Positions 42,302-51,806 of a stretch of DNA of 64,000 bases are shown one piece after another (position 1 is the first letter of the stretch; every line of letters starts with the position of its first letter). The position numbers were made by a program, and so were the translations under genes. The stretch is taken from contig CAWCUK010000004.1 in NCBI GenBank assembly GCA_963798775.1, forward strand, positions 856,130-920,129. Direction: 5' to 3'. The notes beneath the pieces are model-generated. The model searched no databases. It saw only the letters and a list, made by a program, of their open reading frames with translations, and was not told where the DNA came from. The stretch is from CAWCUK01 sp963798775 (GTDB lineage: Bacteria; Bacteroidota; Ignavibacteria; Ignavibacteriales; Ignavibacteriaceae).

Positions 42302-43105
42302 TTAATTTGTAGATTTAGTAAAATCGGGGAAAAGAATTCTTTCTAACTCAATTGTTTTTCGTGTTTCCGTATCTATCTTAAAAAACATTCCGCACAGATG
42401 AACATCATTTTCCGCGGTTTCATATTTTTGGGGAGTTTGATAAATAATTCGATTTAAAGCCGCTGCAGTTTTCATTCCAATTACGGAATCATAAGGACCG
42501 GTCATTCCGACATCAGTTATATATCCCGTTCCTTTGGGAAAAATCCTTTCATCACCGGTTTGAACATGAGTATGAGTTCCTACCAGCGCACTAACTCTGC
42601 CGTCTAAATAATGTGCCATTGCAATTTTTTCGGCTGTTGCTTCAGCATGAAAATCAACAAAAATCATTTTTGTTTCATTATTTATCCTTGAAATAACCCA
42701 ATCCGCGCTTCTAAAAGGGCAGTCTATTGAAGCCATAAATGATCTGCCTTGAAGATTAACAACTCCTACTTTTCCTTTTCTTGTTTCGGCAATATAAAAA
42801 CCATTGCCGTATGTTCCTTTAGGATAATTTAAAGGACGAAGAGCGCGAGGTTCTTTTTTTAAATAATCTTGAGATTGATGTTTATCCCAAGTATGATTTC
42901 CGCCGGTAATTACATGAACGCCTAAATTTAGTAAAATTTTTCCCTCTTTTTCAGTACAGCCTTTTCCGTCGGAAGAGTTCTCACCATTGGCAATTACCAG
43001 ATCAGCTTTATATTTTTGAATTAAGCTCGGCAGCCAGGTTTCTACCAATGTCATACCCGGTTTACCGATAATATCACCAATAAAAAGTATGTTTAATGAA
43101 GCCAT
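42302..43105 (-). CDS. ymdB: YmdB-family metallophosphoesterase (TIGR00282)
   Basis: A 267-residue cytosolic phosphodiesterase. Metal-binding segments are all present: LFIGDIIGKPG (residues 6-16), NGENSSDGKG, TGGNHTWDK, FVDFHAEATAEK and VGTHTHVQTGDE. The family hydrolyses cyclic nucleotides in Bacillus and affects biofilm or motility, but the role here is not known. Four bases separate it from the methyltransferase. Confidence 0.9.
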   Translation of the reverse strand: MASLNILFIGDIIGKPGMTLVETWLPSLIQKYKADLVIANGENSSDGKGCTEKEGKILLNLGVHVITGGNHTWDKHQSQDYLKKEPRALRPLNYPKGTYGNGFYIAETRKGKVGVVNLQGRSFMASIDCPFRSADWVISRINNETKMIFVDFHAEATAEKIAMAHYLDGRVSALVGTHTHVQTGDERIFPKGTGYITDVGMTGPYDSVIGMKTAAALNRIIYQTPQKYETAENDVHLCGMFFKIDTETRKTIELERILFPDFTKSTN

Positions 43106-43329
43106 AGTTTTCCTTTTGTGAGTTTGAAATATATCTAAAAATGAAGTAAATAAAAAGAATGCCGGATATATCTATATAAACTTAAAATAAAAATTCCCTT
43201 TGTAAATCGCTTAGATTTCTCTGTTCCCCACTCATTTATACTTGATGAAAAAAGATCTTTTTTTAAAATAATTTCATCAGCATCAACAATTGTTTTGAAT
43301 CTATTAAAAATTCATAATAGATTTACAGC

Positions 43330-45064
43330 ATGATTGCAGATAACATTTCTTTAATAAAGCTGGATGAAGCGAATTTTTGCGTTATAGATTTTGAAACTAC
43401 GGGACTTTCGCCACGATCTCACGGAGTAATTGAGATTGGAATGGTAAAAGTTTCGGGATTAAAAATCGTAGATACATATCATTCGCTTGTTAATCCATGT
43501 AAGGATATTCCATATTATATTACACAGTTAACGGGAATTACTAATGATGATATTTATGAAGCTCCTTTTTTTGAAGACATTGCCGATGAAATTTTAGAAT
43601 TTATTTCGGACGATGTTTTAACCGCGCATAATTATAGTTTCGATAACAGCTTTTTGAGAAAAGAACTTGCGTACTGCGGAAAAGAACTTCTGCAGAATCC
43701 GGGACTTTGTACATTAAAACTTGCAAGGCGCCTTTACCCGATGCTTCGAAGTAAATCTCTAGGTTCTGTTTGTAATCATTTAAAAATAAAAAATCCCGCA
43801 GCCCACCGAGCTTTAGACGACGCGAAAGTAACCGCTCATGTTCTTGTAAAAATGATTTCTGAAGTTAAAAATTCGCACAAAATTATTTGTGTCGGTGATT
43901 TTATTAAATTTCAGTCTCTCCCAAAATCGGTGCAAAAAAAGACAAAAATAAAAAAGAAGCTAAGCGAAGATTTACTTACACTTCCGGATGCTCCCGGTAT
44001 TTATTATTTCTTAAACGCTAAAAAAGAAATTATTTATATCGGGAAAGCAAAATCATTACGCAGCAGAGTTCATTCTTATTTTTCATCTACTCCGGCGAGA
44101 AAAGCCAGGAAAATAGTTAAGGGCGCTTCAAGGTTAAAAATTCAAATTACAAATTCGGAATTAACCGCGCTTCTAACAGAAGCGGAAATGATAAAAGTTA
44201 TAAATCCCAAACATAACACGTTATTAAAACGCTACGGCAACAAATATTTTTTAAGAATAAATAAAACTCACACTTACCCTTCCATAGAAATTTGCAATCA
44301 TTTTGATTTTGACGGAAACGATTATTTCGGACTTTTTATCTCGCGCAAAAAGGCTGTAGTTCTTTTTGAAATGATAAGCAAAGCTTTTGCTGTCCGCGAG
44401 TGTAATGAAAAAGAATTTTCTAAAGGGAAAGCTTGTTTTCTAGCTGAAATAGAACGCTGTACGGCACCTTGCGTAAACAAAAATATTGCCGCTTACAAAG
44501 ACGAACTGGAAAAAATTTACGAATTTATTTACGGTAAAAATCAATTCGCCTTGAACCGCCTTTTGAATAAGATGAAAGAATATTCACAAAAACAGAAATA
44601 TGAAAAAGCCGCGGAAGTAAAAGAATTAATCGATATGATTTTAACTCAGACGCATAAATCTTCTTTATTGGCGGAACCTGTTAATCTAGCGAATGTACTA
44701 TTTGAAATAAATGAGGGATTCGGCTGCGATTATATTTTAATGCTTAGGCGGAAAAATATTCATAAAAAAATATGTTCTCGATGAAAAAGATTATTTTGAA
44801 GAATCGCTGGACGATTATTTTGACGGAACAATAAATTTAGATGTAATTCCGGATGAAGAAGATCTGGAAAAAATGAAAATTACCTTAAATTGGCTGATAA
44901 AAAACAGAAATAAAGTTAGAATATTTTATTTAAAAGAATTTAACAACAAGCATGATTTATACCGGCGCTTATCTCAAAATAATTATAAAAATGCTCCCCC
45001 TCCCAACGAGGAATTTGATATCCGGAATTTTATAAGAGAAGAAGAAACAACAGAACTTTTATAA
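43330..45064 (+). CDS. DEDDh exonuclease fused to a UvrC-like GIY-YIG nuclease, frameshifted
   Basis: A protein of about 575 residues. Residues 15-180 are a DnaQ-like 3'-5' exonuclease (CVIDFETTGLSPRSHGVIEIG, HNYSFDNSFL, AHRALDDAKVT). Residues 215-300 are a GIY-YIG nuclease (PDAPGIYYFLNAKKEIIYIGK, LRSRVHSYFS). A UvrC-like Cys region (KACFLAEIERCTAPC) and a UVR helix pair follow. The C-terminal part (from about 44750 to 45064) is in another frame. The full UvrC RNase H domain is missing, as in Cho-like proteins. Probably a DNA repair nuclease. Confidence 0.87.
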
Positions 45065-45162
45065 GAAAGATTATGAAAACTTTTAATATGAAGGAAAATT
45101 TCGACAAGCTCAAATTCCTTGCAAACAATTAAGAAGTTGAGCTTGCCGAAGCCTTAGTAGAA

Positions 45163-45663
45163 CTATTTTTTTTTATTCGCCGGCGAGTATTTTTCCAAAA
45201 ACGTCATTACTTTTTTCGGATCGTGCCCTTTGCCGGACTCTAACTCCCCTGTATTTTTTGATTTTATCAATTTACCATTTTCATTTAAAATAAAAATATG
45301 CGGATATCCCGCCACTTTAGGATATTTTGATAAAACTTCTTCGTTTTTATTTTCCGGGCTGTAATTAACTTTTACAACTACATAATTTTCATGCAAATAC
45401 TTATATAAATCTTTATGATCCATAAAAAGCTGATCAAGTCTGTGGCACCAGATGCACCATTCGCCTCCCACATCAAGGAAAATTCGTTTATCTGATTTTT
45501 GCGCTTCAGTAATCGCGTTTTGAATATCTTTTGCCGCGTCTCTTGAAGGATCAAATTTTTCACGTTTAATTTCTTCTTTCGATTCGCTCGATTTTTCCTG
45601 CGCAAAGGAAACAGAAATTGTTAAAAAGGCTATAAGCACAATTGCGAGAAAATGTAGTTTCAT
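45163..45663 (-). CDS. Secreted thioredoxin-fold protein (DUF255/thioredoxin_7 type)
   Basis: A 166-residue exported protein with a signal peptide ending VSFAQ. The mature part has the redox pair CIWC in GGEWCIWCHRLDQLF, then the YPHIFILNENGKLI strand with the conserved cis-Pro. The CxxC context WCxWC is the thioredoxin_7/YyaL type. Envelope disulfide reduction is likely; the partner is unknown. Confidence 0.85.
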   Translation of the reverse strand: MKLHFLAIVLIAFLTISVSFAQEKSSESKEEIKREKFDPSRDAAKDIQNAITEAQKSDKRIFLDVGGEWCIWCHRLDQLFMDHKDLYKYLHENYVVVKVNYSPENKNEEVLSKYPKVAGYPHIFILNENGKLIKSKNTGELESGKGHDPKKVMTFLEKYSPANKKK

Positions 45664-45722
45664 TGGTTCTCCGTATAAGTTAATTGTTTACAATAACAAA
45701 ACTCAAAAATATAAATTACTTA

Positions 45723-48002
45723 TCATTTCAACAATAACATTTTCTTTACTATCCTTTTATTTTCAAATTCAACTGTATATAAATAAACACCTGAAGCAAA
45801 GCTAGCCGCGTTAAGAGTAATTCTATATGTGCCGGCAGTTTTTTCTTCATCAAGCAAAGTTGAAATCCTTTCTCCAAGAACATTAAAAATTTTTATCACT
45901 GCCCTGCCGTTTCTAGGTATTGTATATTTTATCGTAGTCTCCGGATTAAAAGGATTCGGATAATTCTGATAAAGCATAAAGTCATTAGGATTTAAATTCC
46001 CATTAGCAATTGAAGTTACTAAATTAGCGGCATCGGTTGTAAAAGAATATTTATCCTCAGCCGAAATTGGGCGGGTGGTAAAAATATAATTAGTATCGCC
46101 CACAGAAGGCAAAGATATGTTGCTTCCCGCGAATGAACTGAATAATGAAGCGTGCGTGTTAAAATTATTTTGACGATAAGGAGGCGGAGTTAAGAATACA
46201 ATATCTTCATTAACATCCCACTTTAGATTTTTAGTATTTGGTTTTTCCGCAACTAATGTTTGTAGTTTAATATTATCTGTTACATCCCAAGCTGTAAACG
46301 GCACAATAATATTTCTTTGTCCGTTTGAAGCTAACGCTGTATCGAGTGGCGCTGAATATTCGCCGTTTGCCAAAGTATCGGTACTTCCCCAAACTAAAGC
46401 AATATCAATCGGCGCTAGAAGTTTTTGTCCCGCGTTTGCCTCACTTATATTAAATATTACCCCGCTTCCGGAATGATTTGCAAAAAAAGAAGCGTCAGTA
46501 TTTAACGCTAAATCAAAATCGGGAATAAACTCAAGCGCGACTCCATCAAAAACGGGAGTGAGGTGCTGAACATTTTTTACTTTAGTAATAGGGAAAGCAT
46601 CAATTATAGTTTGGTTTGAAGTTTCATCTTTTATTTTAGCATAAACATTATTTGTATTAGAAATAGAATCAAATGAAACAGTATATGTATGCCCATTTAA
46701 AGCTGTTGAATCTATTACATGGACAAAAACTTTAGTCGTGGAATTTCCGGCAGTGTGTATATCAGCTGAAGTTTTAATCATTCCTTCAGGAAGAACGGGA
46801 GAAAATCTTTTTCCAATAATATCATAATCTTTTCCGAATTGATTCCAGCTAGCCCAAACGGCTAATATTTCATTTTCGGCTGTAACAACAAAATCAGGTT
46901 CCCATTGGAATGATTCGGTGTAATCATTCAGTTGAATTTCAAAAGTATATCTGTTTCCGTCTTCCCCAAAGAAAGCAGAATAAATTCCTTCCCGGCTACC
47001 GTCCTGTTTCCAGCTAGACCAGACAACCGCGAATTTATGTCCTGAAATAGTTTTTACTTTCGGCAGCCATTGATATTGAGCCGTGGAACGATTTACGAGC
47101 ACATCACCTGTTAAAGGATTTCCATTTTTATCAAATTTTTTATAATAAATTCCTCCGTCTTCCCCATCCTGTTCCCAGCTGCACCAAACAACAACAAATG
47201 AATCATCATTAAAAACAGCCAAATCACCGAACCACTGATAATCATCTGTATAGCTGTTTATATGTAATTCTCCTGTTTTGGGTGTTCCGCCCGAATTAAA
47301 AATTCTTCCGTACATTCCGTATCCTGAAGATTTTTTATCGCCTGTTTCCTCTAAATAAGATTCCCAAATAACCGCGAAACTTCCGTCGCTAAAATATTGT
47401 ACTTTTGGTTTTGCTTGGCTGAAATCGGTTGTAGTATTTACTTGAAATTCATTTCCCGCTTTTGTTCCGTCGGCATTAAAACGCTGCCCAAAAACTCCCC
47501 TATCTCCCCCGTCTTGATTCCACGAATCCCAAACAATTATAAAATCTCCGTTTCCCCTAATTGCGGCAGCGGGATTGCTTTGTGTATTCAGCAAAAAAGT
47601 ATTAATTAAAAATTCATTTCCGGCCGGAGAATTTCCGTTATAAATTCTTCCTTTTATGTCGTAATAATTTTCTTCGTTTGTAAAGGATGACCAAACTACA
47701 ATACTCTTTCCGGCTCCGTTCATGGCTATTGACGGCTTTTCTTGATTGCCCGCGATTATATTATTAACAACAGTTTCACTTAAATTATTATCACTTGAAT
47801 TAAAAAAAGAGATATAAACATCTTCTTTCTGATCGAGGTTATCATTATTTATAGAAGAAAAAACAACGGCATAATTGCCGTTACTATCTTTTGCTATTAC
47901 AGGATCTCTTTGTGTTGAATCTTGCTTTTGGTTTATTAGAAATTCAGTCTGCGCAAAAACAGCAAAATTTAAAATGATTATAAAGTAAAATATTTTTTTC
48001 AT
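45723..48002 (-). CDS. Secreted repeat protein with T9SS type A sorting domain
   Basis: A 759-residue exported protein with a signal peptide ending AVFAQ. It then has about nine repeats of roughly 50 residues with the pattern VVWxSWxQDGxDxGIYGxRF (FIIVWDSWNQDGGDRGVFGQ, FAVIWESYLEETGD, FVVVWCSWEQDGEDGGIYYK), which resemble a beta-propeller. The C-terminal T9SS type A module has QNYPNPFNPETTIKY and ends KKMLLLK. The M15 peptidase gene lies eight bases upstream on the same strand. Confidence 0.85.
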   Translation of the reverse strand: MKKIFYFIIILNFAVFAQTEFLINQKQDSTQRDPVIAKDSNGNYAVVFSSINNDNLDQKEDVYISFFNSSDNNLSETVVNNIIAGNQEKPSIAMNGAGKSIVVWSSFTNEENYYDIKGRIYNGNSPAGNEFLINTFLLNTQSNPAAAIRGNGDFIIVWDSWNQDGGDRGVFGQRFNADGTKAGNEFQVNTTTDFSQAKPKVQYFSDGSFAVIWESYLEETGDKKSSGYGMYGRIFNSGGTPKTGELHINSYTDDYQWFGDLAVFNDDSFVVVWCSWEQDGEDGGIYYKKFDKNGNPLTGDVLVNRSTAQYQWLPKVKTISGHKFAVVWSSWKQDGSREGIYSAFFGEDGNRYTFEIQLNDYTESFQWEPDFVVTAENEILAVWASWNQFGKDYDIIGKRFSPVLPEGMIKTSADIHTAGNSTTKVFVHVIDSTALNGHTYTVSFDSISNTNNVYAKIKDETSNQTIIDAFPITKVKNVQHLTPVFDGVALEFIPDFDLALNTDASFFANHSGSGVIFNISEANAGQKLLAPIDIALVWGSTDTLANGEYSAPLDTALASNGQRNIIVPFTAWDVTDNIKLQTLVAEKPNTKNLKWDVNEDIVFLTPPPYRQNNFNTHASLFSSFAGSNISLPSVGDTNYIFTTRPISAEDKYSFTTDAANLVTSIANGNLNPNDFMLYQNYPNPFNPETTIKYTIPRNGRAVIKIFNVLGERISTLLDEEKTAGTYRITLNAASFASGVYLYTVEFENKRIVKKMLLLK

Positions 48003-48009
48003 TCTTATC

Positions 48010-48648
48010 TCATTTCGTTTGAAAATCTAACAGTGGAAAGTTTGTAGCTTCGGGAAAATTATAATGCCACCATTCGGCGGTATACATAGCGAACCCGCCT
48101 ACTTTTGTCATCATATCTAACAGCAGTTTTCTATTAGCTAATACATTAGCCGGAAGATTATTATAATCGTGGCTTGCTTCTATTCCGAAATAATCAAACT
48201 CCGTCGGCATCGGGATTTTTTTCCCGTTTGATAAGTTAATTATAGAAACATCAACAGCTCCGCCGCGATTATGAACAGAGCCGGTAGTCGGGTCGGCAAC
48301 ATAAACAGGGTTCGGCACAATTTCGTACATAAGATATTGAACCGCTCTCGGGCGGTAAGCATCAAAAATAAGCAGTCCTAATCCATCCGGATATTCAACA
48401 CCATTATATGATTTTATTTTTTTCAAGCTATCCTGTACAAGTTTTAAAGCTTCTATAGCTCCCAAAGCTAAATATGGTTCATTTATTGTGTATAGTTTTT
48501 GATGAGTAAAATTATCGTTTGTGTTATAATGAATCTCCAGCGCGATTTCAGGAATAAGCTGTTTTACCGGGACTAATTCTCCGTTATTCGATTGAGGATA
48601 AATTAACGCAGAGGAAAATACCATAAATAATAGTAAAAACTTTTTCAT
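48010..48648 (-). CDS. D-Ala-D-Ala dipeptidase, M15D (VanX/DdpX) family
   Basis: A 212-residue zinc peptidase with a signal peptide. The zinc-binding motif SVHNRGGAVDVS (SxHxxGxAxD) and the late EWWHYNF motif, with the base Glu and second zinc His, are intact. Family members cut D-Ala-D-Ala dipeptides, for cell-wall recycling or vancomycin resistance. No VanH/VanA neighbours, so resistance is not implied. Likely in one transcript with the T9SS cargo downstream. Confidence 0.88.
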   Translation of the reverse strand: MKKFLLLFMVFSSALIYPQSNNGELVPVKQLIPEIALEIHYNTNDNFTHQKLYTINEPYLALGAIEALKLVQDSLKKIKSYNGVEYPDGLGLLIFDAYRPRAVQYLMYEIVPNPVYVADPTTGSVHNRGGAVDVSIINLSNGKKIPMPTEFDYFGIEASHDYNNLPANVLANRKLLLDMMTKVGGFAMYTAEWWHYNFPEATNFPLLDFQTK

Positions 48649-48862
48649 CTTTTACCTTTTATTTTTATTGGTTTAAGATAGTAAATTTTTATATTTTTCT
48701 GATCTATAATTGTCATGCCGCAAGTATATAATTATCATACCTTCACCAATTTTCAGCAAACAAAGATTTAATTTGAATCAAAAAGAAGAAAAATCTCAAT
48801 TCAATTTTGTATATTACTAAACGAATTATCATCAGTTTAAGTGATTGAATTAAAACCTATTG

Positions 48863-49633
48863 ATGAAAAACAGCATCTCAAAAATCTTTAATGATAATAA
48901 ATCCGGTTCATCTGAATTAGTTATAAAATTGAACCGCTATATAAAAAATCATCCCGATGAAAATCTCTCTGAAATTATTGCTAAAGCGGAAAAAGAACTT
49001 TCCTCATTTGCCACTGTAAGCAACTATCTAAAAAAACTGAAAAAAATTAAAAGCAAAAAAGAAAAAGTTTATTCTTTTGTTAATAATTTTGAAGAAGAGT
49101 TTACTCATCGATTTGACAGATTATATTCCAACGCAAAAAAAGAACTTAAGAAATATTCTGTAATTCTTACTCTTTCGAATAGCGGAACGGTAAAAGAAGT
49201 TTTAAATTTTTGGAAAGATGATGTTAAAAATCCGCTTGTAATAATTGCTGAGTCCCGCCCGATGAATGAAGGAAGAAATCTTGCCAAAGCTTTTCTTAAA
49301 GAAAAAATAAAAGTAAAATTAATAACTGATGCTGAAATTGCGTTATTCATAAAATATGCCGACTGTGTGGTTTCCGGCGCTGATATGATTTTAAATAATG
49401 GAAATACAGTAAATAAAACCGGAAGTATGGCCGCCGCTGTTTTATGCAACTATTATGAAAAACCGTTTTTTGTTTTAGCGACAAAAGATAAAATTACAAA
49501 TAAAAATTCCTTTAAGTATAAGAATCATAATCCAAATGAAATTTGGAAGCACAAGCATCCAAAGTTAAAAATAGAGAATATTTATTTCGAAGAAATTGAA
49601 AAAAATTTAATTACAAAAATATTTACTGATTAA
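48863..49633 (+). CDS. eIF-2B alpha/beta/delta-like protein
   Basis: A 256-residue protein of the eIF-2B subunit family, which in bacteria includes methylthioribose-1-phosphate isomerase-like and sugar-phosphate isomerases. A helical N-terminus is followed by the Rossmann-like part with AESRPMNEGRNLAKAFL, DAEIALFIKYADCVVSGAD and NKTGSMAAAVLCNYYEKPFF. ATG at 48863 is used; a TTG lies just before it. The catalytic Cys of MTR-1-P isomerase is not obvious, so substrate is unknown. Confidence 0.77.
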   Translation: MKNSISKIFNDNKSGSSELVIKLNRYIKNHPDENLSEIIAKAEKELSSFATVSNYLKKLKKIKSKKEKVYSFVNNFEEEFTHRFDRLYSNAKKELKKYSVILTLSNSGTVKEVLNFWKDDVKNPLVIIAESRPMNEGRNLAKAFLKEKIKVKLITDAEIALFIKYADCVVSGADMILNNGNTVNKTGSMAAAVLCNYYEKPFFVLATKDKITNKNSFKYKNHNPNEIWKHKHPKLKIENIYFEEIEKNLITKIFTD

Positions 49634-49659
49634 ACAAATAATTCTATTAAGGAGAAATA

Positions 49660-51804
49660 ATGAATCCAATAAAAAGTCTACTTTTTCTGCTGATTATATT
49701 TTCATTTACCGCGTTTCCGCAGAATAAAAAATTAACATTGGAACAAGTTACCGTAAAACCGATCGGACTTTATCCCCAAACATTAAGCCAGCTAAAATGG
49801 CGTCCGGGAAATAATGCTTATACTTATGTTGAGTCAAAAGATGACCGGCAAAATCTTGTGGAAAGAGAGATGAATTCGGATGAAACAAAAAATATTTTAT
49901 CAGTCGATCAATTAAATACTGCCGCGGTAGAAGCCGGACTGGATTCAATAAAACGATTTCCAAGATATGAATGGATTGATAAAAATAATATTAGATTTTG
50001 GCAAAAAACAAAACTAGTAAAATATAATCTAGAAGATACTAAAGCAGAGATTTTAAATACCATTGATGAAAAAGGAGAAAATTTAGATTACACCGCTGAA
50101 AATTCAGCCGCTTATACAATAAAAAACAATCTTTATATTTCCGTAAATGGAGAACAAAAACAAGTTACTTCTGATGAAAATGAAGGAATTGTAAACGGCC
50201 AGGCAGTTCATAGAAATGAATTCGGAATTACAAAAGGAACCTTCTGGTCGCCTAAAAGCAACTATCTCGCCTTTTACAGAATGGATCAAACTATGGTTAC
50301 CGATTATCCTTTGGTAGATATTTCCACAAGGCCGGCTTCCGTTGTAAACATTAAATATCCTATGGCGGGTATGACAAGCCATCAAGTTACTGTAGGAGTT
50401 TATAATATAAAAAACGGAAATACTGTTTGGCTTAAAACCGGCGAACCGAAAGATCAATATTTAACCTGTGTAACTTGGGGACCGGAAGAAAAATATATTT
50501 ATATCGCGCATTTGAATAGAGATCAAAACCATATGAGGCTGATAAAGTATGACGCGTCAACCGGCGAGCCGGTAAAAACTTTATTTGAGGAAGAAGATGA
50601 TAAATATGTTGAACCCGAACATGGACTTATTTTCGTGAAAGATAATCCCGATGAATTTATTTGGTTTTCCGAGAGAGATAAATGGACGCATCTTTATTTA
50701 TACAATACCGAAGGTGAATTAATAAGAAAATTAACCGACGGCCCTTGGGAAGTGACTGAATTTGACGGATTCGATGAGGATGGAGAAAATATATTTATCA
50801 CTTCAACAAAAGAAAGTCCTATTGAAAGGCACTTCTATAAAATTGAATTAGACAACGCGCAACTTACAAAACTTACAAAAGATGCCGGAACACATAATGT
50901 GCGGAAAGATGAAAACGGAGAATATTTTTTAGATGAATTTACCAGCCTCACTCTTCCCTATGAAGTAAGATTATTCAATGAAAAAGGGAAAGACTTACAG
51001 AAAGTTTATTCCGCTGAAGAACCATTAAAAGATTACGCGATCGGAAAGACAAGAATATTTACAATAAAAGACAGCGCTGGATATGACCTTTACTGCAGAA
51101 TGATAACTCCTCCCGATTTTGATTCAACCAAAAAATATCCGGTAATGGTTTATGTATACGGAGGCCCTCATGTGCAGCTGGTTAACAACAGATGGTTAGG
51201 CGGAGGAAGTCTCTGGTTTAATTATATGGCGGAAAATGGATATATAGTTTTTACGCTTGATAACAGAGGTTCCGCTAACAGAGGTTTGAAATTTGAACAA
51301 GAAACTTTCCGGCATTTAGGAACAGCTGAAATTCAGGATCAAGCAACCGGAGTTAATTATTTAAAATCTCTTGCGTATGTTGATACCGCGAGATTAGGAG
51401 TTTTCGGATGGAGTTTCGGCGGATTTATGACGACTTCGCTAATGACTAGAACTCCCGATTTATTTAAAGTAGGAGTTGCCGGCGGAGCCGTTATCGACTG
51501 GAGTTATTATGAAGTTATGTACACTGAGCGTTATATGGATACGCCGCAGGCAAATCCCGAAGGTTATAAAGAATCTAATTTATTGAATTATGTGGGTAAT
51601 TTAAAAGGTAAACTGCTTCAAGTACATGGTACAATGGATCCGACAGTAGTTTGGCAGCATGATTTGATGTTTGTTAAAAAAGCGGCCGATTTAGGAATTC
51701 CTCTAGATTACTTCCCTTATCCGGGACAAGAGCACGGTGTAAGAGGAATTGATGTTTTTCATCTGTACCAGAAAATCACCAATTATTTTAATACCAATCT
51801 GTAA
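49660..51804 (+). CDS. Secreted prolyl oligopeptidase-family (S9B, DPP IV-like) peptidase
   Basis: A 714-residue exported serine peptidase with signal peptide (ending TAFPQ), an N-terminal eight-bladed propeller (DPPIV_N) and a C-terminal alpha/beta hydrolase domain. The catalytic triad is visible as Ser585 in GWSFGG, Asp660 in HGTMDPTVVW and His692 in GQEHGV. The DNRGSANRGLKFEQ block before the nucleophile is typical of DPP IV. It should release Xaa-Pro dipeptides from peptides. GGAGA ribosome site. Confidence 0.92.
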   Translation: MNPIKSLLFLLIIFSFTAFPQNKKLTLEQVTVKPIGLYPQTLSQLKWRPGNNAYTYVESKDDRQNLVEREMNSDETKNILSVDQLNTAAVEAGLDSIKRFPRYEWIDKNNIRFWQKTKLVKYNLEDTKAEILNTIDEKGENLDYTAENSAAYTIKNNLYISVNGEQKQVTSDENEGIVNGQAVHRNEFGITKGTFWSPKSNYLAFYRMDQTMVTDYPLVDISTRPASVVNIKYPMAGMTSHQVTVGVYNIKNGNTVWLKTGEPKDQYLTCVTWGPEEKYIYIAHLNRDQNHMRLIKYDASTGEPVKTLFEEEDDKYVEPEHGLIFVKDNPDEFIWFSERDKWTHLYLYNTEGELIRKLTDGPWEVTEFDGFDEDGENIFITSTKESPIERHFYKIELDNAQLTKLTKDAGTHNVRKDENGEYFLDEFTSLTLPYEVRLFNEKGKDLQKVYSAEEPLKDYAIGKTRIFTIKDSAGYDLYCRMITPPDFDSTKKYPVMVYVYGGPHVQLVNNRWLGGGSLWFNYMAENGYIVFTLDNRGSANRGLKFEQETFRHLGTAEIQDQATGVNYLKSLAYVDTARLGVFGWSFGGFMTTSLMTRTPDLFKVGVAGGAVIDWSYYEVMYTERYMDTPQANPEGYKESNLLNYVGNLKGKLLQVHGTMDPTVVWQHDLMFVKKAADLGIPLDYFPYPGQEHGVRGIDVFHLYQKITNYFNTNL

Positions 51805-51806
51805 AA

